Shown piece by piece: positions 8,466 to 15,910 of a stretch of 23,347 bases of DNA. Each line of letters opens with the position of its first letter. Within the stretch, counting starts at the first letter, position 1. The position numbers were made by a program, and so were the translations under genes. Source of the stretch: an uncultured Bacteroides sp. GTDB taxonomy: Bacteria; Bacteroidota; Bacteroidia; Bacteroidales; UBA11471. The stretch covers positions 1-23,347 of the forward strand of contig CAJLYN010000010.1 of assembly GCA_905210875.1 (NCBI GenBank), in the 5' to 3' direction. Below the pieces are notes generated by a model. That model saw only the letters and a program-made list of their open reading frames with translations. It was not told the origin of the DNA and ran no database searches.

Positions 8466-9866
8466 ATGGATAAAGAGAATCATAAAGAAAAGAAAAATAT
8501 AAACCGTCGGGATTTTCTGAAAATCGTAGGAGCCGGCACCTTAACCGCTACGGCTGCTCTCTACGGCTGTGAAAACAAACATGTGGCAGAGAATAACCCC
8601 ACACAACCATCAGGTACGATGACCTATCGTACCAACCTGCACGGCGAGCAGGTTTCCCTCCTCGGATATGGCTGCATGCGCTGGCCTACCCGAAAAAACG
8701 AAAAGGGAGAGAAGGTACTCGACCAAGAGACTATCAACCAACTGGTAGACTATGCATTGGAACATGGGGTCAACTATTTCGATACATCTCCTGCCTACTG
8801 TAAAGGAGAATCAGAACGCGCCACGGGCATTGCCCTCAGCCGACATCCGCGCGACAAATACTTCATCGCCACCAAGTTGTCGAACTTTTCGTCTTCGACA
8901 TGGAGCCGCGAAGCCTCCCTGGCCATGTATCACAACTCATTCAAGGAACTACAGGTAGACTACATCGACTATATGCTGCTGCACGGTGTAGGAATGGGAC
9001 GAAACGGCATGAAAGAATTTGAGGCACGTTACATCGACAACGGCATACTCGAATTTCTGCTTGAAGAGCGCAAAGCCGGACGTATCCGCAACCTCGGTTT
9101 TTCCTATCATGGCGATATAAAGGTTTTTGACTACCTGCTCTCCCGGCACGATTACTACCAGTGGGATTTTGTGCAGATACAACTCAATTACCTCGACTGG
9201 CATCATGCCAAAGAAATAAACCGCAACAATACCAATGCCGAGTATCTGTATCAGGAACTTGAAAAAAGACATATTCCTGCCGTCATCATGGAACCGTTGC
9301 TTGGAGGCCGACTTTCAAAGGTTCATGACCACATCGTGGCCCGGTTCAAACAGCGCGAGCCCGACCGCAGTGTTGCTTCCTGGGCATTCCGCTTTGCCGG
9401 CTCTTTCCCTGGCGTATTAACCGTACTGAGCGGTATGACCTACATGGATCATCTGCAAGATAACCTTGCCTCCTACTCTCCGCTGCAACCGCTTACCGAC
9501 GAAGAGTTTGAGTTCCTTTACGAAACGGCCAACCTCATGATGCAATACCCGTCGATACCCTGCAACGACTGCAAATACTGTATGCCCTGCCCCTACGGCA
9601 TCGACATACCCGCCATTCTGCTGCACTACAACAAGTGTGTCAATGAGGGGAATCTGCCGGAGAGTTCGCAAGCCCCCAATTACCGGGAAGCTCGCCGAGC
9701 CTTCCTCGTAGGATATGACCGCAGCGTACCCCGCCTGCGCCAGGCATCTCATTGCATCGGATGTCAGCAATGCGAGCCTCACTGCCCTCAAAACATTCAC
9801 ATAGCGCAAGAGATGCAACGCATCGACCATTTTGTGGAAGACTTGAAACAGGGAAATGTGTTCTGA
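8466..9866 (+). CDS. twin-arginine aldo/keto reductase with two 4Fe-4S motifs
   Basis: This 466-residue protein begins with a clear Tat signal, NRRDFLKIVGAG (Arg14-Arg15), followed by ALYGC, a possible lipobox at Cys35. It may therefore be a Tat-exported lipoprotein. The central part is an aldo/keto reductase barrel with the expected catalytic tetrad Asp106, Tyr111, Lys137 and His173. The C-terminal part holds ferredoxin-type cysteines: Cys366/369/372/375, and Cys430/433/436 plus Cys440-Pro. Iron-sulphur aldo/keto reductases are a known family branch in anaerobes, but their substrates are largely unassigned. Export of a folded, cofactor-loaded enzyme fits the Tat genes downstream. It could take electrons from the preceding Fe-S protein instead of, or as well as, NAD(P)H (inference). 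Confidence 0.9.
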   Translation: MDKENHKEKKNINRRDFLKIVGAGTLTATAALYGCENKHVAENNPTQPSGTMTYRTNLHGEQVSLLGYGCMRWPTRKNEKGEKVLDQETINQLVDYALEHGVNYFDTSPAYCKGESERATGIALSRHPRDKYFIATKLSNFSSSTWSREASLAMYHNSFKELQVDYIDYMLLHGVGMGRNGMKEFEARYIDNGILEFLLEERKAGRIRNLGFSYHGDIKVFDYLLSRHDYYQWDFVQIQLNYLDWHHAKEINRNNTNAEYLYQELEKRHIPAVIMEPLLGGRLSKVHDHIVARFKQREPDRSVASWAFRFAGSFPGVLTVLSGMTYMDHLQDNLASYSPLQPLTDEEFEFLYETANLMMQYPSIPCNDCKYCMPCPYGIDIPAILLHYNKCVNEGNLPESSQAPNYREARRAFLVGYDRSVPRLRQASHCIGCQQCEPHCPQNIHIAQEMQRIDHFVEDLKQGNVF

Positions 9867-9875
9867 TCGAGACCT

Positions 9876-10301
9876 ATGGAAGAACTTGTAAAAACATTAC
9901 ACGAAGGCGGATACTCCTGCGTCATACGACAGGGTGATGTCATACGGACGTTTACTCAACGAGGGGTAAGCGACCTCTATGCACTGCTCACCAAAGAGCC
10001 TCATTTTCTACTGGGTGCATCTGTGGCCGACAAAGTTATAGGCAAAGCGGCCGCAGCCCTGCTGGTGGCAGGAGGCATAAAGGAACTCCATGCAGGAGTC
10101 ATCAGCGAGGGAGCCCTCGAACTGCTTACCCAGGCCGGCATACCGACCACGTATGACAAGAGAGTACCCTATATCATCAACCGCACGCACACCGACCGTT
10201 GTCCTCTCGAAAAACGGTGCGCCGAAGCAACATCAGCCGCCGAATGTCTACCTCTCATCGCGAGCTTCGTCGAGGAAATGAAACTCCGCAACCATGTATA
10301 A
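9876..10301 (+). CDS. DUF1893 domain protein
   Basis: This 141-residue soluble protein has no signal peptide. It matches the DUF1893 pattern: an N-terminal strand pair (YSCVIRQGDVIRTF), the segment GVSDLYALL, then a conserved alanine/glycine-rich helix VADKVIGKAAAALLVAGG and GVISEGALELL. Family members are reported to have a cytidine-deaminase-like fold, but no reaction is established, and I see no zinc-binding HxE/CxxC set here. It starts 9 bases after the reductase gene and its end overlaps the receptor gene by 8 bases, so it belongs to the operon. Its role is unknown. Confidence 0.8.
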   Translation: MEELVKTLHEGGYSCVIRQGDVIRTFTQRGVSDLYALLTKEPHFLLGASVADKVIGKAAAALLVAGGIKELHAGVISEGALELLTQAGIPTTYDKRVPYIINRTHTDRCPLEKRCAEATSAAECLPLIASFVEEMKLRNHV

Positions 10302-12168
10302 AAGCATCTTTACCTGTGCACTGTTGCTGACCGTTATTGCACCTGCATGGGCTGCAAACGACTCGGTGCCGAAGCAGAAAAGCGTCGATATAGATGAAAT
10401 CGTCGTTACCGGCACTCGCAGCGAAACCGACAGCCGACGGCTCTCATCGACCGTATCGGTGCTTTCTCGCGATGTCATAGAAAAGAGTTATGAATCGTCA
10501 CTGCTACCCCTCCTGTCGGCCCACGTTCCCGGACTGTTTGTTACAAGTCGCGGCCTGCTGGGATATGGCGTCTCGACCGGTGCTGCCGGCGGCATGACCC
10601 TGCGTGGTATCGGCAACAGTCCCACCTCGGGATTGCTGGTCCTCATTGACGGCCACCCGCAATATATGGGACTGATGGGACACCCCATTGCCGACGCCTA
10701 TCAGACGGTACTGGCCGAAAAGGTCGAGGTCGTGAGAGGGCCCGCCTCGGTGATATACGGTTCGAACGCCATGGGAGGTGTCATCAACATCGTTACCCGG
10801 GAAGCCGAAGAGGGGACGAAAACCCATCTGCGAAGCAGCTACGGCACGTTCAACACATCGACCAACGAAATCACCAATCAGACCCGTATCGGGGGCTTCG
10901 GCAGCACCGTATCGGCATTCTACAACCGCACCGACGGCCATCGCCGCGACATGGGATTTGAACAGATGGGAGGCCTCGTCAAGCTTTCCTACGAAATGTC
11001 GCCCGCCTGGGAGATGGGTGCCGACCTGAACATGACCCACTTCAATGCCTCCAATCCCGGTCCGGTGTCGGCACCGCGCATCGACAACGACTCACACATC
11101 ACCCGGGGCATGACCTCGTTCTACATTGAGAATCACTACCAGAAAACATCGGGTGCCGTAACGGCCTTCTACAACTGGGGGCATCATCGCATCAACGACG
11201 GATATACGGTCGGAGAGTCGCCACTCGACTATCGGTTTGACTCGCGCGACCACATGGCCGGAGTCTCCCTGTACCAGAACCTCCGGCTCTTTACCGGGAA
11301 TGTGGCCACCGTAGGTATCGACTACCAACATTTCGGAGGGCGGGCCTGGAACCGCTACCCGGTCACCGACACCCGAGAGGAACTGGTCGACAAGACGCTC
11401 AACGACATAGCCGGGTATGTAGACCTTCGTCAAGATATAGGCCGGCTCGTTACACTCGACGCCGGAGTGCGGTTCGACCACAACTCCCACGTCGGCAACG
11501 AATGGATTCCGCAAGGAGGTCTCTCCCTGCACCTGCCCCGCCTTATGGAGTTAAAAGCAACCGTGGCCAAGGGCTTCCGCAACCCGACCCTGCGCGAGAT
11601 GTATATGTTCCCTCCCCAAAACCCCGACCTGCAACCCGAGCGTGTCGTCAACTACGAAATTGCCTTTTCACAGCACTTTCCGCAACAACGCATCTCCTAC
11701 AGCCTGAACCTTTTCTATCTACACGGCGATAACCTCATACAGACGGTGCGTGTACCCAACGGCATGCTCAACATCAATACCGGAGAGGTCGACAATGCCG
11801 GGATAGAGGTCGAAGCCGGCTGGCAAATCTCACCATCGTGGAAAGTTGCGGTCCAGTACAGCTGGCTGCACATGAAACGCCCCATACTCGCCTCGCCCGA
11901 ACACAAAGCCTGCGCCTCGATATCATACAGCAGCAGGCGCTGGTCGGTATCGACGGACTGGCAATATGTACACGGACTCTACACGGCACTCGATTCTCGG
12001 CAACAAGAAAATTTTTTGTTATGGAATGCCCGTGCCGATTACCAAATATGCCGTTTCTTACGTATATTTGCCAAAGGAGAAAATCTGCTGGCACAACGGT
12101 ACGAAATTAACCAAGGCTACCCCATGCCCAAAGCAACCTGCATGGGGGGTGTCGATATTCAATTTTAA
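10294..12168 (+). CDS. TonB-dependent outer-membrane receptor
   Basis: This 624-residue outer-membrane transporter is energised by TonB. The signal peptide covers residues 1-20 (cleavage near AWA|A). A TonB-box-like DEIVVTGTR follows at about 34-42. The plug domain ends in the classic EVVRGPASVIYGSNAMGGVINIVT region (about 142-166). The remainder is a 22-strand-type beta barrel ending in the terminal aromatic residue of outer-membrane proteins (VDIQF). The length fits BtuB/FepA/HmuR-type receptors. It lacks the SusC-type N-terminal extension and has no SusD partner, so glycan uptake is unlikely. The ligand is probably a metal chelate, haem, cobalamin-like cofactor or other small molecule (family knowledge). 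The next gene encodes an inner-membrane S component, which suggests the pair imports one compound. Confidence 0.92.
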   Translation: MYKSIFTCALLLTVIAPAWAANDSVPKQKSVDIDEIVVTGTRSETDSRRLSSTVSVLSRDVIEKSYESSLLPLLSAHVPGLFVTSRGLLGYGVSTGAAGGMTLRGIGNSPTSGLLVLIDGHPQYMGLMGHPIADAYQTVLAEKVEVVRGPASVIYGSNAMGGVINIVTREAEEGTKTHLRSSYGTFNTSTNEITNQTRIGGFGSTVSAFYNRTDGHRRDMGFEQMGGLVKLSYEMSPAWEMGADLNMTHFNASNPGPVSAPRIDNDSHITRGMTSFYIENHYQKTSGAVTAFYNWGHHRINDGYTVGESPLDYRFDSRDHMAGVSLYQNLRLFTGNVATVGIDYQHFGGRAWNRYPVTDTREELVDKTLNDIAGYVDLRQDIGRLVTLDAGVRFDHNSHVGNEWIPQGGLSLHLPRLMELKATVAKGFRNPTLREMYMFPPQNPDLQPERVVNYEIAFSQHFPQQRISYSLNLFYLHGDNLIQTVRVPNGMLNINTGEVDNAGIEVEAGWQISPSWKVAVQYSWLHMKRPILASPEHKACASISYSSRRWSVSTDWQYVHGLYTALDSRQQENFLLWNARADYQICRFLRIFAKGENLLAQRYEINQGYPMPKATCMGGVDIQF

Positions 12169-12180
12169 AATCATATAACT

Positions 12181-12693
12181 ATGCAGACCTCAACCGTAAG
12201 ACTCTACTCTCTCTCCTACCGCCAGGCAAAGACCTACGGCATCGCCCTTCTTTTTGTGGCCGGCAACATCGTGCTGCCGCAACTCTTCCACCTGCTGCCA
12301 CAAGGGGGTGTAACCTGGCTGCCCATCTATTTCTTCACCCTGATTGCCGCCTACAAATATGGCTGGAAGGCCGGCCTGCTCACAGCCGTACTTTCGCCGG
12401 TTGTCAACAGCCTGCTCTTCGGTATGCCCGCCGCAGCGGCCCTACCCGCCATTCTGCTGAAATCGGGACTCCTTGCCGCTGCCGCCGCCATAGCTGCGGC
12501 CCGCTTTCAAAAAGCCTCGCTGGTGCTGCTTGCCGCAGTTGTCGTGTGCTACCAGGGTCTGGGGCTGATAGGCGAATGGGCCCTGACCGGAGACCTCGGC
12601 CTGGCTACCCAGGATTTCCGCATAGGAATCCCCGGAATGATTCTGCAAGTGGTAGGCGGATATTTTTGCATCAATTACATAATACGTAAATAA
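12181..12693 (+). CDS. ECF-type transporter S component (substrate-binding membrane protein)
   Basis: This 170-residue, strongly hydrophobic protein has about five to six membrane helices. It has the look of the S components of energy-coupling-factor transporters: small, with a helix pair around [24 protein letters not shown] (about residues 59-82) carrying the glycine/proline/asparagine pattern of this superfamily. S components bind vitamins, cofactor precursors or metals in the membrane. No EcfA, EcfA' or EcfT gene is in the window, so it would use a shared module elsewhere or act alone. It sits between the TonB receptor and tatA, starts 12 bases after the receptor, and overlaps tatA by one base (TAATG). 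The substrate cannot be inferred. Confidence 0.7.
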   Translation: MQTSTVRLYSLSYRQAKTYGIALLFVAGNIVLPQLFHLLPQGGVTWLPIYFFTLIAAYKYGWKAGLLTAVLSPVVNSLLFGMPAAAALPAILLKSGLLAAAAAIAAARFQKASLVLLAAVVVCYQGLGLIGEWALTGDLGLATQDFRIGIPGMILQVVGGYFCINYIIRK

Positions 12694-12917
12694 TGAATAC
12701 ACTACTGCTAATCGGAGGCATCGGCATGCAGGAAATCCTTGTCATTGCCCTCATCGTGTTACTGCTCTTCGGCGGGAAAAAGATTCCCGAACTGATGAAA
12801 GGCATCGGCAAAGGAGTGCGCAGCTTCAAAGACGGTGTAAACGGTATTGAGAAAGAGGGCGAAAGCAACGACGGCCCGAACACCTCCAAATCCAAAGAAA
12901 ACGACCAGTCCAAATGA
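12693..12917 (+). CDS. tatA: Sec-independent protein translocase subunit TatA/E
   Basis: This 74-residue protein forms the Tat pore oligomer. It has a short N-terminal membrane helix (about residues 12-26), the hinge motif [14 protein letters not shown], an amphipathic helix ([12 protein letters not shown]) and a charged, disordered tail. I use ATG 12693, which overlaps the preceding stop. An internal Met12 is possible, but the short [11 protein letters not shown] lead is common in Bacteroidetes TatA. The stop overlaps tatC by four bases (ATGA). No separate tatB is present, so TatA probably serves both roles, as in minimal TatAC systems. Confidence 0.93.
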   Translation: MNTLLLIGGIGMQEILVIALIVLLLFGGKKIPELMKGIGKGVRSFKDGVNGIEKEGESNDGPNTSKSKENDQSK

Positions 12918-13717
12918 ATAGTCGGGAGAACGACGCCACTCAAAGTTTTTGGGAGCATCTCGACGACCTGCGAGCTTGTCTCATAAGAATAGTACTGGTC
13001 GTTCTGGTGCTGGGTATCGCGGCTTTCCTGTTCAAAGAAGAACTCTTTGCCGTCATACTCGGTCCGCAAAACGAGCACTTCATTACCTACCGTCTTCTTG
13101 ACAAGATAGGGAGCATCTGGGGTGTTGCTGCGGCACCGTTCTCGGTCGAACTCATCAATACGGGCCTGGCCCGGCAATTCACGACACACATGACGGCCGC
13201 CATATATGCGGCTGTCTTGTGTGCATCGCCTTATATTCTCTATCAGCTGTTCCGATTTGTTTCGCCGGCACTTTACGTGAACGAGAAAAAATATGTCGTG
13301 CGGGCCGTCTCGTACAGCTATCTGCTGTTCATGGGCGGCGTATTGCTGAGCTATTTTCTCATCTTTCCGCTGACATTCCGTTTTCTCGGGACCTACCAGG
13401 TAAGCCCCGAGGTAGCCAATCTCATCACCCTGCAATCCTACATGGACACGCTCATGACCATCACCCTCATGATGGGTGTCTTGTTTGAGATTCCCATCTT
13501 ATGCTGGCTGTTTGCCCGCCTGGGTATTCTCACCGAGTCGTTCATGCGGAAATACCGCCGGCACGCCATCGTGGTCATACTCATCGTTGCCGCCATCATC
13601 ACCCCCACGGCCGACGTGTTTACCCTCACTGTCGTATCCCTGCCCATATACCTGCTCTACGAGGGAAGCATCTGCATCGTGCGGCGCTCCCAGAGAAAAG
13701 AGATTCAAAATTCTTAA
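12914..13717 (+). CDS. tatC: Sec-independent protein translocase subunit TatC
   Basis: This 267-residue inner-membrane protein recognises twin-arginine signals. The N-terminal family motif [15 protein letters not shown] (about residues 11-25) is followed by six predicted membrane helices and the conserved segments [17 protein letters not shown] and [21 protein letters not shown]. Length is normal. It is the last gene of the nine-gene run. Two upstream products carry twin-arginine motifs, so the translocase lies beside its likely cargo, although it may also serve the whole cell. No terminator with a clear T-run is seen in the 42 bases before the convergent regulator gene. Confidence 0.95.
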   Translation: MNSRENDATQSFWEHLDDLRACLIRIVLVVLVLGIAAFLFKEELFAVILGPQNEHFITYRLLDKIGSIWGVAAAPFSVELINTGLARQFTTHMTAAIYAAVLCASPYILYQLFRFVSPALYVNEKKYVVRAVSYSYLLFMGGVLLSYFLIFPLTFRFLGTYQVSPEVANLITLQSYMDTLMTITLMMGVLFEIPILCWLFARLGILTESFMRKYRRHAIVVILIVAAIITPTADVFTLTVVSLPIYLLYEGSICIVRRSQRKEIQNS

Positions 13718-13759
13718 TTCACCTGTGCCTGTCGTTGCGAGCAGGAAATCCCAAAGGAT

Positions 13760-14683
13760 TTAACCGTTACGATACTTCAACGGCGAAAGGCCGGTCGAAG
13801 CCTTGAAATATTTCCCGAAAAACGACGGATTAGGAAAATGCAGCATTTCACTCACCTGCTGCACGGTATACTCTCCGCTTTTAAGCAAAGCTTTTGCTTC
13901 GAAAATCACGTAATCCCGTATCCAATCGCCGGCATAACGTCCGCTTACACGATAAATTACCTGCGACAGATATTTGGGTGTAACACACAACCTGTCGGCA
14001 TAGTACGATATACTGCGCTCTCGAGCATAATGCTGGCGTACTTCCTTGATAAATCTGTCGTACAGTTGCATGGAACGATTTTGGGGACGCTCTGCCCTCT
14101 CCATTGTCTGTAACAAAACGATGGAAAGCACATTGCAAAAAAATATTTGCACATAGCTGTTGATAATAACCGACTTAAACGGTGTGTAGCGGGGATTCTC
14201 CATTTTCTCCCACAACTGCGTATATAGGGCTACAAACTCCTGTGTATCGTGTGCATCAAGACTCACCTTGTAATGATTGGAAACATCGACTTTCTGCATC
14301 AGGAGTTTATCAAGCTCTATCTTTGGAATATAGTCGATATTCGAAAAGGCTATGATGGCCGCCCGGCAATCTTCGCTTATTTCCAAACACTCGCCTATGG
14401 AATTGGGCAGAAGCAACAAAAGATCGCCCGCCGCCATCACATAATCATTCAGATTCACGCGAATACGCATTCGACCTTGCCGGCAAAACAGTAAAAGCGT
14501 AAAAGATATTTTAAACGGATATCCCGAAGCAATCCAGTTTCCGGCTTCATTGCTTATGGAATTTTCCGCCCCCGCCAAATTATCGCCCAACATTATTTCG
14601 TTGTCAACGATGAGCGTGTGCCCCGTATGTGGCAACATGGCAAGATGCAGCTGTTGTGAGAAAGAGAATGCATTCGTTTTCAT
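13760..14683 (-). CDS. AraC-family transcriptional regulator
   Basis: This 307-residue protein has an N-terminal sensor region with cupin-like character (about residues 20-110) and a C-terminal AraC/XylS DNA-binding domain from about 225 to the end. The latter carries two helix-turn-helix units: YADRLCVTPKYLSQVIYRVS, and VQQVSEMLHFPNPSFFGKYF followed by the signature GLSPLKYR. It is transcribed away from the second RND operon, with 162 bases between the two starts, and is its likely activator. The inducer is unknown. It converges with tatC across 42 bases. Base composition is somewhat more AT-rich than the efflux genes. Confidence 0.93.
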   Translation of the reverse strand: MKTNAFSFSQQLHLAMLPHTGHTLIVDNEIMLGDNLAGAENSISNEAGNWIASGYPFKISFTLLLFCRQGRMRIRVNLNDYVMAAGDLLLLLPNSIGECLEISEDCRAAIIAFSNIDYIPKIELDKLLMQKVDVSNHYKVSLDAHDTQEFVALYTQLWEKMENPRYTPFKSVIINSYVQIFFCNVLSIVLLQTMERAERPQNRSMQLYDRFIKEVRQHYARERSISYYADRLCVTPKYLSQVIYRVSGRYAGDWIRDYVIFEAKALLKSGEYTVQQVSEMLHFPNPSFFGKYFKASTGLSPLKYRNG

Positions 14684-14691
14684 ATCTCCCC

Positions 14692-14701
14692 ATACATGTA
14701 T
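14692..14701. repeat. 10-bp palindrome in regulator leader
   Basis: ATACATGTAT is a perfect 10-bp palindrome just inside the predicted transcript start of the AraC-family gene and 9 bases from its ATG. It could be an autoregulatory site. A short AT-rich palindrome can also arise by chance. Confidence 0.35.
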
Positions 14702-14711
14702 TCATATAGGA

Positions 14712-14719
14712 CAAATATA
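14712..14719 (-). promoter_or_regulatory. -7 element of AraC-family gene
   Basis: Read on the minus strand, this is TATATTTG, a full match to the Bacteroidetes -7 consensus. The predicted start near 14705 leaves a leader of about 22 bases before the ATG at 14683. No clear -33 element is seen. Confidence 0.5.
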
Positions 14720-14734
14720 TATCAAAAAAACGAG

Positions 14735-14779
14735 TACATCTCCATAAAATACATCTTTTAGACCATTTTCACCTCCATA
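14735..14779. repeat. direct repeats upstream of second RND operon (possible activator site)
   Basis: TACATCT occurs at 14735-14741 and 14750-14756 (15 bases apart). CTCCATA occurs at 14740-14746 and 14773-14779 (33 bases apart, about three helical turns). They sit directly upstream of the predicted -33 region of the efflux promoter, where an AraC-type activator would bind. Confidence 0.35.
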
Positions 14780-14785
14780 TCGATG

Positions 14786-14816
14786 TTTTTTACTCATGCA
14801 TTAAGGTCTACCTTTG
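14786..14816 (+). promoter_or_regulatory. promoter of second RND operon
   Basis: TACCTTTG at 14809-14816 is a full match to TAnnTTTG. A T-rich -33 candidate (TTTT within 14786-14791) lies about 19 bases upstream. The transcript would begin near 14823, about 23 bases before the ATG at 14846. This supports that start over the in-frame ATG at 14783. Confidence 0.6.
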
Positions 14817-14845
14817 AGGCATCAAATTATTTAACCAACCACACA

Positions 14846-15910
14846 ATGAAAACAACACCGATATTTTGTGTACTGTCGTTATTGTTCCTTTTCCCGTCCT
14901 GCCACGGTGGAAAAGAAGAGAGCCCGTTGATGAGAAGCGTAGAATCGACGCGACCGGCTACCCTGTCGGCCTACGCCTGCAAATCGTTTTCGGGAGTCGT
15001 CAAAGAGGGAAAAGAGATAAGTTTAGGATTCAAAACCCCGGGCCAGATTACAAGAATCCTTGTCAAAGAAGGAGACCGGGTAGAAGAAGGCCAGTTGCTC
15101 GCCACGCTCGACGACGCCGACTACAAATTGGGCGTCGAAGCCATAGAGATACAGTACGACCAGCTGAAAAAGGAGGTCGACCGCATGAAACTGCTCTACG
15201 AAAACAACAGTATCTCGGGAAACGACTACGACAAGGCAACATCGGGACTTGCCCAGCTCGCCGTACAATTGCAAAGCAACCGGAACAAACTCGATTACAC
15301 CCGACTCTATGCACCGGCCAGTGGATATATACAAAGTGTCAATTTTGAAACCGCAGAGATGGTCGATGCCGGCACCCCGGTGTTTACATTGCTCGACACC
15401 CGACAGATGGAGGTTACGGTCGACATTCCTGCCTCACTCCATACACAACAGAATCGAATCAACAGCATTACATGCCGCTCGGTACTTTCGCCGGAGAAAA
15501 AGATGCCCATGCATCTGGTAAGCATTGCCCCCAAGGCCGACGGAAACCAACTCTATAAGATGACGCTGGAATTTGACAAGAAACCGGAACAGGAAATCAC
15601 CCCGGGCATGAATGTCGAGGTAGAGCTGCGTCTCCGCCATCGGACTTCGTCGCAGGCATACACCCTGCCGCTTCACTGCATATTCAACCACGAGGGACAG
15701 AATTGCGTGTGGGTCATAAACAACGACTCGACCGTTTCGCGCCACGTCGTTTCGCTCGACGGGACCGATGAAGAGGGAAGAGCGATTGTCGTCGATGGCC
15801 TCTCGGGCGACGAACAGATTGTCAATGCCGGTGTCAATGCCCTGCGAGACAATGAGAAGGTGCGCATCATCGAACCCGTATCGCCAACCAATGTAGGAGG
15901 ACTGCTGTAA
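14846..15910 (+). CDS. RND efflux adaptor lipoprotein (membrane fusion protein)
   Basis: This 354-residue periplasmic adaptor belongs to the second pump. The frame is open to an ATG at 14783, but that start would lie inside the promoter. ATG 14846 gives a lipoprotein signal (MKTTPIFCVLSLLFLFPSC, with Cys19 as lipid anchor). The lipoyl halves are around ISLGFKTPGQITRILVKEGD and APASGYIQSVNFETAEMVDAG, flanking a helical hairpin of about 55 residues. Beta-barrel and membrane-proximal domains complete it. It ends with a one-base overlap (TAATG) into the permease gene. The divergent AraC-type gene is the likely regulator. Substrate is unknown. Confidence 0.93.
   Translation: MKTTPIFCVLSLLFLFPSCHGGKEESPLMRSVESTRPATLSAYACKSFSGVVKEGKEISLGFKTPGQITRILVKEGDRVEEGQLLATLDDADYKLGVEAIEIQYDQLKKEVDRMKLLYENNSISGNDYDKATSGLAQLAVQLQSNRNKLDYTRLYAPASGYIQSVNFETAEMVDAGTPVFTLLDTRQMEVTVDIPASLHTQQNRINSITCRSVLSPEKKMPMHLVSIAPKADGNQLYKMTLEFDKKPEQEITPGMNVEVELRLRHRTSSQAYTLPLHCIFNHEGQNCVWVINNDSTVSRHVVSLDGTDEEGRAIVVDGLSGDEQIVNAGVNALRDNEKVRIIEPVSPTNVGGLL

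Noticed and set aside
13718..13759. Possible terminator between tatC and the convergent regulator
   Set aside because: Only a short CCTG/CAGG pairing is visible, with no T-run on either strand.
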